Shown here: positions 25,421-35,600 of the stretch, piece after piece | Position numbering within the stretch: position 1 is the first letter of the stretch | Layout of the letters: each line of letters begins with the position of its first letter | Source of the DNA: Flavobacterium hiemivividum | Lineage (GTDB): Bacteria > Bacteroidota > Bacteroidia > Flavobacteriales > Flavobacteriaceae | Assembly: GCF_004349145.1 (NCBI RefSeq) | Contig: NZ_SMFO01000016.1 | Span: 1-64,000, forward strand | DNA length: 64,000 bases | Direction: 5' to 3' | Made by a program: the position numbers and the translations under genes | The notes under the pieces: generated by a model | The model's database searches: none | Seen by the model: only the letters and a program-made list of their open reading frames with translations | What the model was told of the DNA's origin: nothing

Positions 25421-25558
25421 TATCACTCTTTGAACTGTTCTTTATAAACAAATTAGCAGCCTTTTAAAATACGTTTTACTTAATAATCAAGTTTGATAAA
25501 AATATTCACTTTCTTATAAATAAAAATAGACTTGAATTTTTTCAAGTGTATTTTTATC

Positions 25559-27091
25559 TTAATCCATCAACACTTTATAAGTAGGATCCTCAATGATGTT
25601 AATGTCAATTACCTTGTCAGCATCGTGCAGTAACTGGCGACAGTCAGCGCTTAAATGCCTTAGATGAATCTTTTTACCCACTTTGGCATAGCGTTCCGTT
25701 AATTTATTTACGGCGTCTATTGCACTCATATCAGTAATTTTACTTTCTTTAAAATCAACAATTACTTCCTCAGGATCATTGTGAACGTCAAACTTTTCGG
25801 CAAATGCAGTGGTGGAACCAAAAAATAACGGTCCATATATTTCATAATGCTTAATCCCTTTTTCGTCAATATATTTTCTAGCTCGAATGCGTTTAGCACT
25901 CTCCCAAGCAAAAACTAAGGCTGAAATAATAACTCCTATCAAAACTGCTAGTGCCAAATTATGCATTAAAATAGTAATGATTGCTACTAAAACTCCAACA
26001 AATATATCGTGTTTCGGCATTTTGTTGATGATTCGAAAACTAATCCATTCAAAGGTACCTATGGCCACCATTACCATTACTCCTACCAAAGCAGCTATGG
26101 GTAATTGTTCGATTACTGGTGCTCCAAATAAAATAATGATCAGAATTGCAAATGCTGCCACAATACCAGACAATCGAGCTCTCGAGCCTGCTGAAAGGTT
26201 AACTAAAGTTTGCGCAATCATAGGACAACCTCCCATTCCAAAGAAAAAACCATTTAGAATATTAGCACTTCCTTGAGCGACACATTCTCGGTTACCATTA
26301 CCTTTTGTTCCTGTTATTTCATCCACTAAGTTTAAAGTTAATAATCCTTCCGTCAATCCTACTGAAGCCATTATTAATGCATAGGGAAAAATGATTTCTA
26401 AAGTAGCAAAGCTTAAAGGAATCTCAGGAATATGAAATGGAGGAAAGCCACCGCTTATGGAAGCAATATCGGCAACTGTTTTTGTTTCAATTCCAAATCC
26501 TAAAACTAATCCAAAAACAACTATAATTGCCACTAATGAAGCAGGTACTGCCTTTGTTACTTTAGGAAATAGTACAACAATTGCAATTGTTAATGCTACT
26601 AAACCAGCCATAATATACATAGGACTTCCTGATAACCAAACACTTTCACCATTGACAATAGTTTTGAATTGATCCAGCTGCGACATAAAAATAATTATCG
26701 CTAAACCGTTTACAAAACCAAACATAACGGGCTGTGGCACCAGCCGTATGAATTTACCTAACTTAAACAGACCAATTAAAATTTGTATTATCCCTGCCAA
26801 AGCGACAGCAGCAAAGACATATTCTAAGCCGTTTGAATTCATTAGCGCAATTAAGACAATTACCGTTGCTCCTGCTCCTCCAGACACCATTCCAGGCCTA
26901 CCACCAAAAATAGCGGTAACTAAACCCATTATAAATGCTGCATACAGTCCTACTAAAGGTGGAAAACCAGCTAATATCGCAAATGATAATGATTCAGGAA
27001 TCATAGTCATCGCAACTGTTAAACCAGCTAAAATTTCGGTTCTGTAATTTACTTTTTGTGTAAAATCAAATAATTTGAAATACTGTTTCAT
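25559..27091 (-). CDS. SulP-family anion transporter with STAS domain
   Basis: A 510-residue membrane protein with many hydrophobic spans. It shows the SulP pattern: TVAMTMIPESLSFAILAGFPPLVGLYAA near the start, GGAGATVIVL, then PMIAQTLVNLSAGSRARLSG, and a C-terminal cytoplasmic STAS domain (from about 410, with SKITDMSAIDAVNKLTER). Family members carry sulfate, bicarbonate or other anions with a cation; substrate cannot be told from sequence. No sulfur-assimilation or carbonic anhydrase gene is adjacent. Confidence 0.9.
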   Translation of the reverse strand: MKQYFKLFDFTQKVNYRTEILAGLTVAMTMIPESLSFAILAGFPPLVGLYAAFIMGLVTAIFGGRPGMVSGGAGATVIVLIALMNSNGLEYVFAAVALAGIIQILIGLFKLGKFIRLVPQPVMFGFVNGLAIIIFMSQLDQFKTIVNGESVWLSGSPMYIMAGLVALTIAIVVLFPKVTKAVPASLVAIIVVFGLVLGFGIETKTVADIASISGGFPPFHIPEIPLSFATLEIIFPYALIMASVGLTEGLLTLNLVDEITGTKGNGNRECVAQGSANILNGFFFGMGGCPMIAQTLVNLSAGSRARLSGIVAAFAILIIILFGAPVIEQLPIAALVGVMVMVAIGTFEWISFRIINKMPKHDIFVGVLVAIITILMHNLALAVLIGVIISALVFAWESAKRIRARKYIDEKGIKHYEIYGPLFFGSTTAFAEKFDVHNDPEEVIVDFKESKITDMSAIDAVNKLTERYAKVGKKIHLRHLSADCRQLLHDADKVIDINIIEDPTYKVLMD

Positions 27092-27473
27092 TCTATTTTA
27101 TAAAATATTAATGAGTTTAGGATGGAAAAAGTCGTCAAAAATAAGTCAAACTTTAAAACCAAAAAAAATGACAAATAATCATTAGACTAAAATGGCATAA
27201 TCAATTCTTAGCCATTAATAAAAAATATTATTTATTCTTTAGGAATGCAAATGTACTCGTTTTAAATGGCTGTTCAAAAAGGAATGCCACTATACTATTT
27301 ATTACGCAGAAAATTGCATTTCATGAATCACTTCAATAAAACGCATATACATCTGAAAAACAATGACATATAAAATTGTGAAGTTTTATTTTTATGGTTA
27401 AATTTATAGAATTAAATCAGACCTAAACAAATAGTTACGGTTCTTTCACTGTAACTCCTTACAACAAAATAAA
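27092..27473. other. Non-coding stretch between SulP and flavin reductase genes
   Basis: About 380 bp between divergent genes. It contains a -7-like box for the leftward gene (CAAAAATA at 27136-27143, i.e. TATTTTTG) without a matching -33 box, and a small hairpin AATGGC/GCCATT at 27191-27216. No gene seen. Confidence 0.4.
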
Positions 27474-28145
27474 ATGGAAAATCATACTGTTAGAGTTCTT
27501 GATGCGCAATTCATAACTCATGATGTAAAATGTTTTAAAGTCGAAAAACCGGAAGGATATAATTTTATACCTGGTCAAGCAACGGAGGTTTCAATTAATA
27601 CAACTGAGTGGAACGATAAACCAAGACCATTCACCTTTACTAATTTGAAGGAAGAAAATTATCTCGAATTCATGATTAAAATTTACAAGGAGCACAATGG
27701 TGTAACAAACATGCTGGGCCGAATCAATAAAGGAGATGAATTAATTCTTCATGATGTATGGGGTGCGATTCAGTACAAGGGTCCTGGAGTTTTTATTGCT
27801 GGAGGCGCTGGAATCACACCTTTTATTTCGATATTTAGAGACCTATTTATAAAAAAGCAACTGGCGGGTAACAAACTAATTTATTCAAATAAAACTTCAG
27901 AAGATGTTATAATGAACGAAGAATTAGAGGGAATGCTAAAAGATAATTTTATTAAGTTATTTACCCGAGAAAAAATAATGGGTTTTACAGGAAAGAGGAT
28001 TGATCGAAAATACCTTATCGAAAACATTACTGACTTTAGCCAGCATTTCTACATCTGTGGATCTAAAGAGTTTGTAAAAAGTATTTCTGGCTATTTGATT
28101 GATTTGGGAGCCAAGACAGATGAAGTTGTTTTTGAAAAATCTTAA
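27474..28145 (+). CDS. Ferredoxin reductase-like FAD/NAD(P)-binding oxidoreductase
   Basis: A 223-residue protein of the ferredoxin-NADP reductase fold. The FAD-binding barrel carries RPFTFTN (residues about 51-57), and the nucleotide domain starts with GGAGITPFIS. No iron-sulfur or globin domain is attached, so it is a stand-alone reductase of unknown electron acceptor. Its last seven codons form the left arm of a perfect inverted repeat with downstream DNA. It converges on a receiver gene. Confidence 0.85.
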   Translation: MENHTVRVLDAQFITHDVKCFKVEKPEGYNFIPGQATEVSINTTEWNDKPRPFTFTNLKEENYLEFMIKIYKEHNGVTNMLGRINKGDELILHDVWGAIQYKGPGVFIAGGAGITPFISIFRDLFIKKQLAGNKLIYSNKTSEDVIMNEELEGMLKDNFIKLFTREKIMGFTGKRIDRKYLIENITDFSQHFYICGSKEFVKSISGYLIDLGAKTDEVVFEKS

Positions 28146-28174
28146 AAATAAAGATTTTTCAAAAACAACTTCAT
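28120..28174. repeat. Perfect 24-bp inverted repeat spanning the 3' end of the reductase gene
   Basis: Arms 28120-28143 (inside the coding sequence up to the stop) and 28151-28174 are exact reverse complements around a 7-nt loop AAAAATA. No T run follows, though the stem could act as a bidirectional barrier between the convergent genes. Confidence 0.92.
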
Positions 28175-28191
28175 ATCTATTTATTAAGTAG

Positions 28192-28554
28192 TTACGCTTT
28201 AACTAACAATCGTTTTACTCTTACAATAAGTTCATTCGGGCTAAAGGGCTTCGTGATGAAATCATCAGCACCTAGTTCAAAAGCTTCCAGAACTGTCTTC
28301 TCTAAGCCCATCGCAGACAACACTATTATAGGAATCTCTAGTTTCATTTCAACTTTTATTGCTCTTACGATATCAAGTCCGTTGACTATGGGCATCATAA
28401 TATCAGTAATTATTATATCAGGATTTTCGGCTGTAACGATAGCAATCGCTTCTTCGCCATTGGCGCATGAAATTACATTAAACCCTTCTCTCTTTAGCTT
28501 AAACTCCATAGTTTTAAGCAACATTTCGTCATCTTCGGCTATTAAAATTTTCAT
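28192..28554 (-). CDS. Single-domain response regulator
   Basis: A 120-residue CheY-like receiver: acidic pair in IAEDDE, phospho-acceptor Asp51 in TDIMMP, Thr/Ser and Lys in the ITKPFSP loop. There is no output domain. It lies 175 bp downstream of the hybrid kinase gene on the same strand; it may be a separate unit or the end of the cluster. Its partner kinase and target are unknown. Confidence 0.9.
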   Translation of the reverse strand: MKILIAEDDEMLLKTMEFKLKREGFNVISCANGEEAIAIVTAENPDIIITDIMMPIVNGLDIVRAIKVEMKLEIPIIVLSAMGLEKTVLEAFELGADDFITKPFSPNELIVRVKRLLVKA

Positions 28555-28729
28555 TTGTTTTAATTTAATTATTATTTGGGGGAAATAATTAGTTCAAAAA
28601 CTGCATTTTTAACTCTATCGCTAGAGGTTCTTTAAAAAAATAGTAATTGGTAAGTCCTTCATTTTAAAAGTTAAAAAATAATACGGTACAAATAGTTTCT
28701 TTCTGTATCATTCTAGATGCAAAACTAAA

Positions 28730-31084
28730 CTATATTTTTGATACAGTGTGTATTGATTCCAATTCAGTAAAAACAGACTGGCATATTTCATTAAGATGAA
28801 GTACTTCGTCTTTCCTCTTTTGACCAAAAGGATCAGTCGTAATTTCTGCCTCGATAATTTCAATACTTTTTAACGCTGAAACAACTCCTAACAAATTGAT
28901 AGAAGACTTCAATTTATGCACTTCATTTTTTAGAATAATTAAGTCATCTGCTTCATTTGATTCTACGATTATTTTTAGTGCTATGGGAGAATTTTTTCTA
29001 AACAACTCTATCATTTGGTCAATAAAATCAACATCTCCGTCTGCAAAATCAGTCAAATATGTTAAATCAATTAATTTTTCATCTTTACTTTCCTTCGTAG
29101 CTCCGTCAGCAGCATCATTGGTGTTTGTCTTCATTAAATTTTTATATAGTTTTTCAAGTAATGCATTAAAATGATACGGCTTTGATAAATAATCGTTCAT
29201 TCCGTTTTCTAGACAACGCGTTTCTTCTATTAAAGTTGCATGTGCCGTCAACGCAATAATTGGGATATTAGCCTTAGCTCCCATATTATTTCGAATGTAT
29301 TTTGTTAGTTCGATTCCATCCATTTCTGGCATTTGGATGTCCATTAATATAATATCGTAATCATTCTTTTCAATTTTATCAATTGCTATTTTTCCGTTCT
29401 CAGCAATATCAATTTCTTTCTCCCATTTCTTAAAAACCTTAATGGCTAAAAGTTGGTTTAGGTCGTTATCCTCCACCATTAATATTTTAATCCCTTTTAG
29501 AAAATCAGGAGTAAGTTGCTTGTTTTCTACAATAGGAACGTTCCCTATTCTACTTTGATCCTTTGCATATTGCATTGGGAAGGAGAACTCGCTACCTTTT
29601 CCAACTGCACTTTTTACATTAATCTTACTACCCTGCAACTCAATCAACTTCCTTGTTATGGTTAGACCCAAACCTGTACCTCCAAATTTTCTGGTGGTTT
29701 CATTTGAGGCTTGATTAAAACTTTCGAATATAGAATCAATTTTATTTTGAGGAATACCTATACCAGTGTCAGTAACTGTAAATGTTATAAAAACATCAGT
29801 TTCAGATTCTTTATCCAATGAAATAATTAACTCTACCTGTCCTTCTTCTGTAAACTTTAAGGCATTCCCTAATAAATTAATCAAAATTTGAGACAGCCTT
29901 GTTGGGTCTCCTATTAAGAAATCGTCAATTTTAGGATCAATTTTATAAAGCAATTTTACGTTCTTTTCTTTAGCAATTGTGGAAAGCAGCTCTATAACGG
30001 TTTTAATATTTTTTGATAACGAGAATTTCACTTCTTCGATAACCATTTTATCAGCTTCAATTTTCGAAAAATCAAGGATATCATTTATCATAACCATCAA
30101 GTTTTTTCCGGCTCTTTTTATGGCTTTTACACTTTGTTCTTGATCAATATTTAAATTAGTTCCCTCCAGAATTCGTGCAAATCCGATAATACCATTCATT
30201 GGAGTACGAATTTCGTGACTCATATTAGTTAGAAATTGCTCCTTTACTCGAACGGATTGTTCAGCTAGTTCTTTGGCCTTTATAAGTTCTCTCTCAATAT
30301 GTTTTTGATCAGTGATATCTTGAATTGTTCCTAAAATTTTAAAAGGCTTGTTATGCTCATCATTCAAGCATTTTATATACTCGTTAATATATCTAACAGT
30401 ACCTCTTTTAGTAGTTAAACTATGACTGAACTTTACTTCCGAATTGTTTTTTAAAATCAAATTCAGGTTATCCTCGAATAGCTTAACACTATCTGAATTG
30501 ACTAGGCGTGACTTTAAAAGAGCTAACGAAGGAATACTTCTTTTATCTATTTCAAAAATAGCGTAGACTTGCTCAGAGAAAAACACCTCTTCATCAATTA
30601 GATTCAATTCCCAGAATCCAATTTTAGCAAGTTTTTGTGCCTCCAAAAGTCGGTTAGCATTAATCCTTAGAGCCAATTCGGTTTTCTTGCGATGCACAAG
30701 ACTCTCGTGAAGTTTAAGGGCGTTTCTTATACTTTGTGACACACCGTCAGGAGTCAGTAATGATTTTGGAATATAATCCGATGCTCCGCCCAAAATAGCT
30801 TGGCTCGCAACCTTCTCATCTCCCTGAGAAGTCACAAAAATTACTGGAATGTCTATATCAATAGCACGTAGTTTCTTTAAAAAGGAAATACCATCACTAT
30901 CTGGCATTAAATAGTCTAAAAAAATCAAATCATATTGCGAAGATTTAATTTTTTCGATGGCCTCTTTTGCAGAAAAAGCGGTTTCGACATCGGCAATTAT
31001 TCCTGATTTTGAAATTGATCTAATTATAGTAATAGAGTCAACTTTATCATCGTCAATAATTAATATATTTAAGGCTATAGCCAT
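28730..31084 (-). CDS. Hybrid histidine kinase: REC-PAS-HisKA-HATPase-REC-Hpt
   Basis: A 784-residue soluble protein without membrane segments. Receiver 1 (about 5-125, Asp57 in FLDYLMP), PAS (about 145-262), dimerisation/phosphorylation domain with His290 in NMSHEIRTPMNG, ATPase domain with NALKF, GIGIP and GGTGLGLTI, receiver 2 (about 532-650, Asp582 in MDIQMPEMDG), and an Hpt domain with His723 in EVHKLKSS. It therefore contains all steps of a His-Asp-His relay plus an input receiver. It is last in a five-gene run (20 nt after the preceding gene). The N-terminal receiver may take signal from the neighbouring kinases. Confidence 0.93.
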   Translation of the reverse strand: MAIALNILIIDDDKVDSITIIRSISKSGIIADVETAFSAKEAIEKIKSSQYDLIFLDYLMPDSDGISFLKKLRAIDIDIPVIFVTSQGDEKVASQAILGGASDYIPKSLLTPDGVSQSIRNALKLHESLVHRKKTELALRINANRLLEAQKLAKIGFWELNLIDEEVFFSEQVYAIFEIDKRSIPSLALLKSRLVNSDSVKLFEDNLNLILKNNSEVKFSHSLTTKRGTVRYINEYIKCLNDEHNKPFKILGTIQDITDQKHIERELIKAKELAEQSVRVKEQFLTNMSHEIRTPMNGIIGFARILEGTNLNIDQEQSVKAIKRAGKNLMVMINDILDFSKIEADKMVIEEVKFSLSKNIKTVIELLSTIAKEKNVKLLYKIDPKIDDFLIGDPTRLSQILINLLGNALKFTEEGQVELIISLDKESETDVFITFTVTDTGIGIPQNKIDSIFESFNQASNETTRKFGGTGLGLTITRKLIELQGSKINVKSAVGKGSEFSFPMQYAKDQSRIGNVPIVENKQLTPDFLKGIKILMVEDNDLNQLLAIKVFKKWEKEIDIAENGKIAIDKIEKNDYDIILMDIQMPEMDGIELTKYIRNNMGAKANIPIIALTAHATLIEETRCLENGMNDYLSKPYHFNALLEKLYKNLMKTNTNDAADGATKESKDEKLIDLTYLTDFADGDVDFIDQMIELFRKNSPIALKIIVESNEADDLIILKNEVHKLKSSINLLGVVSALKSIEIIEAEITTDPFGQKRKDEVLHLNEICQSVFTELESIHTVSKI

Positions 31085-31104
31085 ATTTTTTTATTTTATG
31101 TCGC

Positions 31105-31515
31105 TTAAAACTCTATAATATTCCAATAATCATTCATTATTGTATAAAATTCCGATATTTTATGGTTTTCAAAAGGTTTGTCAAAATAACCCGCAATATT
31201 TAAATCTAAGGCTGCGACTTTATTTTTATCATCATGTACACTTGTAATCACAAAAATTAAAAGTGACCTTAGATTAGCATCTTTTCTGATTTTCTTTATT
31301 AACTCTATTCCTTCACTTCCAATTTCATTTATGGCTATCAAAACAATCTTTGGCGCAGGTGTCAAGGTATTTTCGCCTGATAGCATTTGCCATGCATCGG
31401 CATAACTTTCAGAAAAATATAAATTCGATTGAACCTCAACTTTTAACAAAGCTGTTTTGGCGTCATCGATTGCTGTTTTACAGCTATCGATATAGAGGAT
31501 GTTTGAGTTTGTCAT
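31105..31515 (-). CDS. Receiver-like protein lacking the phospho-acceptor aspartate
   Basis: A 136-residue paralogue of the next upstream gene, of equal length and alignable without gaps around the active site. The phospho-acceptor Asp61 of the neighbour is Ala61 here (VLIAINEIG), and the acidic pocket near the N-terminus is reduced (YIDSCK). The conserved Thr91 and Lys113 remain. It cannot be phosphorylated in the usual way and may act as a constant or decoy receiver, or bind the kinases. Gap of 19 nt to each side implies co-transcription. Confidence 0.82.
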   Translation of the reverse strand: MTNSNILYIDSCKTAIDDAKTALLKVEVQSNLYFSESYADAWQMLSGENTLTPAPKIVLIAINEIGSEGIELIKKIRKDANLRSLLIFVITSVHDDKNKVAALDLNIAGYFDKPFENHKISEFYTIMNDYWNIIEF

Positions 31516-31534
31516 AAAGTAAGTCTATAGAAAA

Positions 31535-31945
31535 TTACATTTCGCATAGTGACCAAAAGTTCTTAAGTGTAGCTACCGAAGAAAGGAATTTTTCAAACGA
31601 AAGCGGCTTCAAAATATAACCGGCTACATTTAGATTATAGGCGTTAATTTTATCACTATCCTCGTTAGAAGTGGTCATGACAAATACGGATATATTTTTC
31701 AGATTTTCATCTGCTCTCATCTCTTTTAGAAATTCGATCCCATTCATTTTTGGCATATTAATATCCAAAATAATGATTTTAGGTAAAGGATTAATTACAT
31801 TGCGCAACATATCTAGAGCCTCAACTCCGTTTCCTGCCACAAATAATTCGTTTTTTATATTATTTTTAGAAAATGCTCTTTTTACATTCATTACATCGAC
31901 CTCATCGTCTTCAACTAATAAAATACTTACTAATTTTTGAATCAT
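31535..31945 (-). CDS. Single-domain response regulator (Rcp1-like)
   Basis: A 136-residue receiver with acidic pocket VEDDEVD, Asp61 in ILDINMPKMNG, Thr91 and Lys113 in ILKPLS. This class of small receiver is often encoded next to GAF/PAS kinases and phytochromes. It starts 4 nt after the upstream kinase gene and has no output domain. Confidence 0.92.
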   Translation of the reverse strand: MIQKLVSILLVEDDEVDVMNVKRAFSKNNIKNELFVAGNGVEALDMLRNVINPLPKIIILDINMPKMNGIEFLKEMRADENLKNISVFVMTTSNEDSDKINAYNLNVAGYILKPLSFEKFLSSVATLKNFWSLCEM

Positions 31946-31949
31946 TCTT

Positions 31950-32678
31950 TTATATTTTTAATGTTATTGTTTTTGGCCAATTAAATGTAAAAATTGAGCC
32001 CCCAGTATCTCTTGTTTCATACTTTATACTTCCTCCAACGACTTGTAAGATTTTACTACTTATTGCTAATCCTGCACCAGTCGAATCTACAACATCTTTC
32101 GAATTTACAGTATAAAAAATTGAAAATATTTTATCTTTTACTGCTTCTGGCACTCCGGGACCGTCGTCGCTTATCTTTATTTCATAGGCCTCAGCCGTTT
32201 CATTTAGCTCAATAACTACCTCTTTCTTCTCTTTGTTATTAAATCGAACTGCATTTGTGATAAGATGATTTAAAACTCGGGTTAATTTTTTTCCTAAGGT
32301 ATCAACATTTTCATTCGATAAATTATTGATAACTAGAAAATCAACGTTTTCTTTATCCTCCAAAGTTTCTATGCTTTCACTGATAATTTTAGGGATATTT
32401 ATCTCATAAAATTCTAATTCCACTCGATTAACTCTTGAGAGTTCCAGCAAACCATTCATCATACTCTCAAGGCGTCCCACTCTGTTTTTTAACAAATTAA
32501 AATTACTGATTATATCTCCTCCCACGCTAGGGTCTAAATCGTCTTCAATCCAGGTTGCAATATTAGAAATTGCTCGCATAGGTGTTTTTATATCATGTGA
32601 AACAATGTATACAAAATCTTCATATTCCTGTTTAAGAACTTCTAATTCCTTTTTATAATTTCTTTCTATTTCCTCCAT
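31950..32678 (-). CDS. Short cytoplasmic histidine kinase
   Basis: A 242-residue kinase core only: a short coiled N-terminus (EEIERNYKKELEVLKQEYEDF), phosphorylation site His28 in VSHDIKTPMR, ATPase domain with LNHLITNAVRFNNK (N box), SDDGPGVP and GAGLAI. There is no sensor domain or membrane segment, so it probably binds another sensor, most likely the 1044-residue kinase encoded 7 nt upstream, whose core is similar. Confidence 0.9.
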   Translation of the reverse strand: MEEIERNYKKELEVLKQEYEDFVYIVSHDIKTPMRAISNIATWIEDDLDPSVGGDIISNFNLLKNRVGRLESMMNGLLELSRVNRVELEFYEINIPKIISESIETLEDKENVDFLVINNLSNENVDTLGKKLTRVLNHLITNAVRFNNKEKKEVVIELNETAEAYEIKISDDGPGVPEAVKDKIFSIFYTVNSKDVVDSTGAGLAISSKILQVVGGSIKYETRDTGGSIFTFNWPKTITLKI

Positions 32679-32685
32679 TTATCAT

Positions 32686-35600
32686 TTATTTAGGAATTGT
32701 AAATATAAAATTGGCTCCCTTATCTTCTTCAGATTCTATTCGAATACTGCCGCCCTTTTCTTCAATTATTTTTTTTACAATAGACAAACCTACTCCTGTA
32801 CTTTCTTTTTTATCTCTGGCTTCTATAGTTTGAAATACTTGAAACACCCTTTCATGATACTCCTCAGCTATACCAGGACCATTGTCTTTTATGGAAAATT
32901 GGTGGAAATCTGGCAATGACTCATAAAGACATTCTATTTTGCCAATCGGTTTATCGCTATACTTTACGGCATTGCTTATAATATTACTAAACACTTGCTG
33001 CAATAGAATCCTTTCAGTGTCAAAAACAGGAAATCCTTCTCCTATAAAAACTTCAAAACCTGAAGTGGGCACAATCATTTCTACAATCTGATCAAGCATT
33101 ACTTTAACGTCGGAAGTTTCTTTTTCTATTTTTGTACGGCCTATTCGAGAATAGTCTAAAACTCCATTAATCAAATTCTCCATTCGCTGAATTCGGCCTC
33201 TCAACAAGTCAAAATTACTATTTACCTCTTCTGGCATATCTGGCATGTCTTCTACAATCCATTCTGATAAGTTATTTATCGCTCTTAAAGGCGCTTTTAA
33301 ATCATGAGAGACAATGTAAGCAAACTGATCCAGCTCTTTATTTTTCCTTTCAAGATCAAATAATGCATTATTTAAACTCTTCTGATCCTGTTTTTGTTCT
33401 GTTATATCTTGACTAATTGCAACATATTGGTAGGGCTTTCCTTCCTTATTTAAAAAAGGAACAATAGTAGAATAAACCCAATAATATGTTCCATCTTTTC
33501 TCTTATTTCTGATCTCTCCTTTCCAGATTTTTCCATCCGAAATAGTGGCAAATATATTTTCAACAAATTTAGTGATCATATCACTGTGATTACCCAGATA
33601 ATGAAATTGTCCTATTAGTTCTTCCTTTTTATATTGGGTAATCGAACAAAACTTGTCATTCACGAAGAGTATTACTCCTTCTTCATCTGTAATTGTAACA
33701 ATAGAAGACTCGTCTAAGGCAGCCCTAACATCATTGATTTCTTTGGCTTTTTCGAATATGATTTGCTCCGCTAGCGTTTTCTCAGTGATATCCTGTACTG
33801 TTCCTTGAATACCTGTAATTTCGCCTCTTGAATTTTTGATGGCTTGACCAATTCCTATTAAGTACTTAATACTACCATCTGGAAGCAAAATTCTGTATCG
33901 ATAAGTTAAGTCTGTACCGGTTGTTAAAGTTTTCGTCATCAATTCATCTAAAACTGAAACATCTTCGAAGTGAATTCTATTTCTAAAGGCATTAAGAAGT
34001 TGCTCTGATGGCAATTCTTCCATTTCAAATATCTGATAATGTCCCTTCGACCACACTAGAAAATCTGCTGCTAAATCATATTTCCAACTACCAATTTTTG
34101 CAATGCTTTGGGATTCGTCTAATAATTTTTTACTATTTATTAAATTCTGTTCCGCTATTTTTTCATCGGTTACATCTTGAACTGTACCTTTTATTCCAAT
34201 TATTTCCCGCCTACTATTTCTGTAAGGTTGCCCAATTTCTAAGATTTCTTTAATTCTATTACCTGGAAGAATTATTCTATAATTAATTTTAAAATCGCTT
34301 CCTGTTTTTACAACTTCGTCGCCTATTTTGTCCAGAATTGTAATATCATCCGGGTGAATTCTATCTCTAAACGCACTATTTAGTTCCTGAAGTGGTAAAT
34401 TTTCAAGTTCGAAAATAGTATAATGATGCTGTGACCATGTAAGACGGTTTGATTTAAATTCAAACCTCCAACTTCCTATCTTAGCAATCTTTTGAGATTC
34501 ATCTAACAGCGTATTGCTATTTATTAAATTGAGCTCAATTTCTTTTTCCTGTGAAATATCTTTACCTATACCTAAATAACCAGATACTTCCCCATCTCTA
34601 TTTTTTATAGCAGTTACAGTTAGTTTTACAGGAAATGTTGTTGCATCTTTTCTGATATAGGTCCACTCATTCGAATCAGGAACGTTAAGCTTGTGTGCTT
34701 TTACAACGAAAGCGTCAAAACCAGGCTCAATCTCTTCTCCTAATTCCTTTGTTAATTCTTGTGATCGTTTAACAATTTCATCAATAGAATGTAAAATAGC
34801 GGGTGACGAAAGACCCACAAGCTCTTCCGCTGTATACCCTGTCATCTTCTCGGCGCCGCGGTTAAACTGTTTTATTGTACCATCCAGTTCAGTGGCTATT
34901 ATTGAAAAATCGGATGCATTTAATATAGCTTTTAACTCATTTGTTGTATTGATAAGTATTTCTTCTTGTTTTTTTTCAAAAGTTGTATCTCTCGCGATGC
35001 AGTATAAATTACCTGTTTCAGGATGAGGTGAGACATTCCAATTCAATAAAACATATTCACCATTTTTACATCGATACCTGTTTTCAAAACTAACTGTCAG
35101 TTCTCCTTTCGCTAGCTTCTCTACTTCTTTATAGGTCTTGTCTAAATCATCGGCGTGAATAAAATCTACAAATGGCTTCCCTTCTAATTCCTCTTTCGCA
35201 TACCCTAAAACAGTAGTAAATGCTGGATTTACTTTATGAAAAGTAGCATCAACATTAGCAATACATACTAAATCTTTAGAAAGTTCAATAAAATTCTGAA
35301 ATTCCAGTTGCGTAGTTTTAAGCTCTACATTTTTTTTTCGTAAGTCTAATAATAAAACTACTTGGTACGCCAAGAGTTGTAATGCATTTTTCTGATCGTC
35401 AGTTAGTTCTTTTGGTTCTGTATCAATCACACAAAGTGTTCCTAAGGTAAACCCGTTTCCATCATGTAGCGGTGCGCCAGCATAAAACCGAATATCTGGA
35501 CTTCCAGTCACCAATGGATTATCAGCAAAAAGTTCATTTTCAAGTGCGTTATTTACCTCATAAACTTCCTCTCCCATAATTGCATATTGGCAAAAAGAGA

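Noticed and set aside
25887..26276. 129-codon frame opposite the SulP gene
   Set aside because: Lies wholly inside a well-supported gene in antisense; composition follows the complementary codons.
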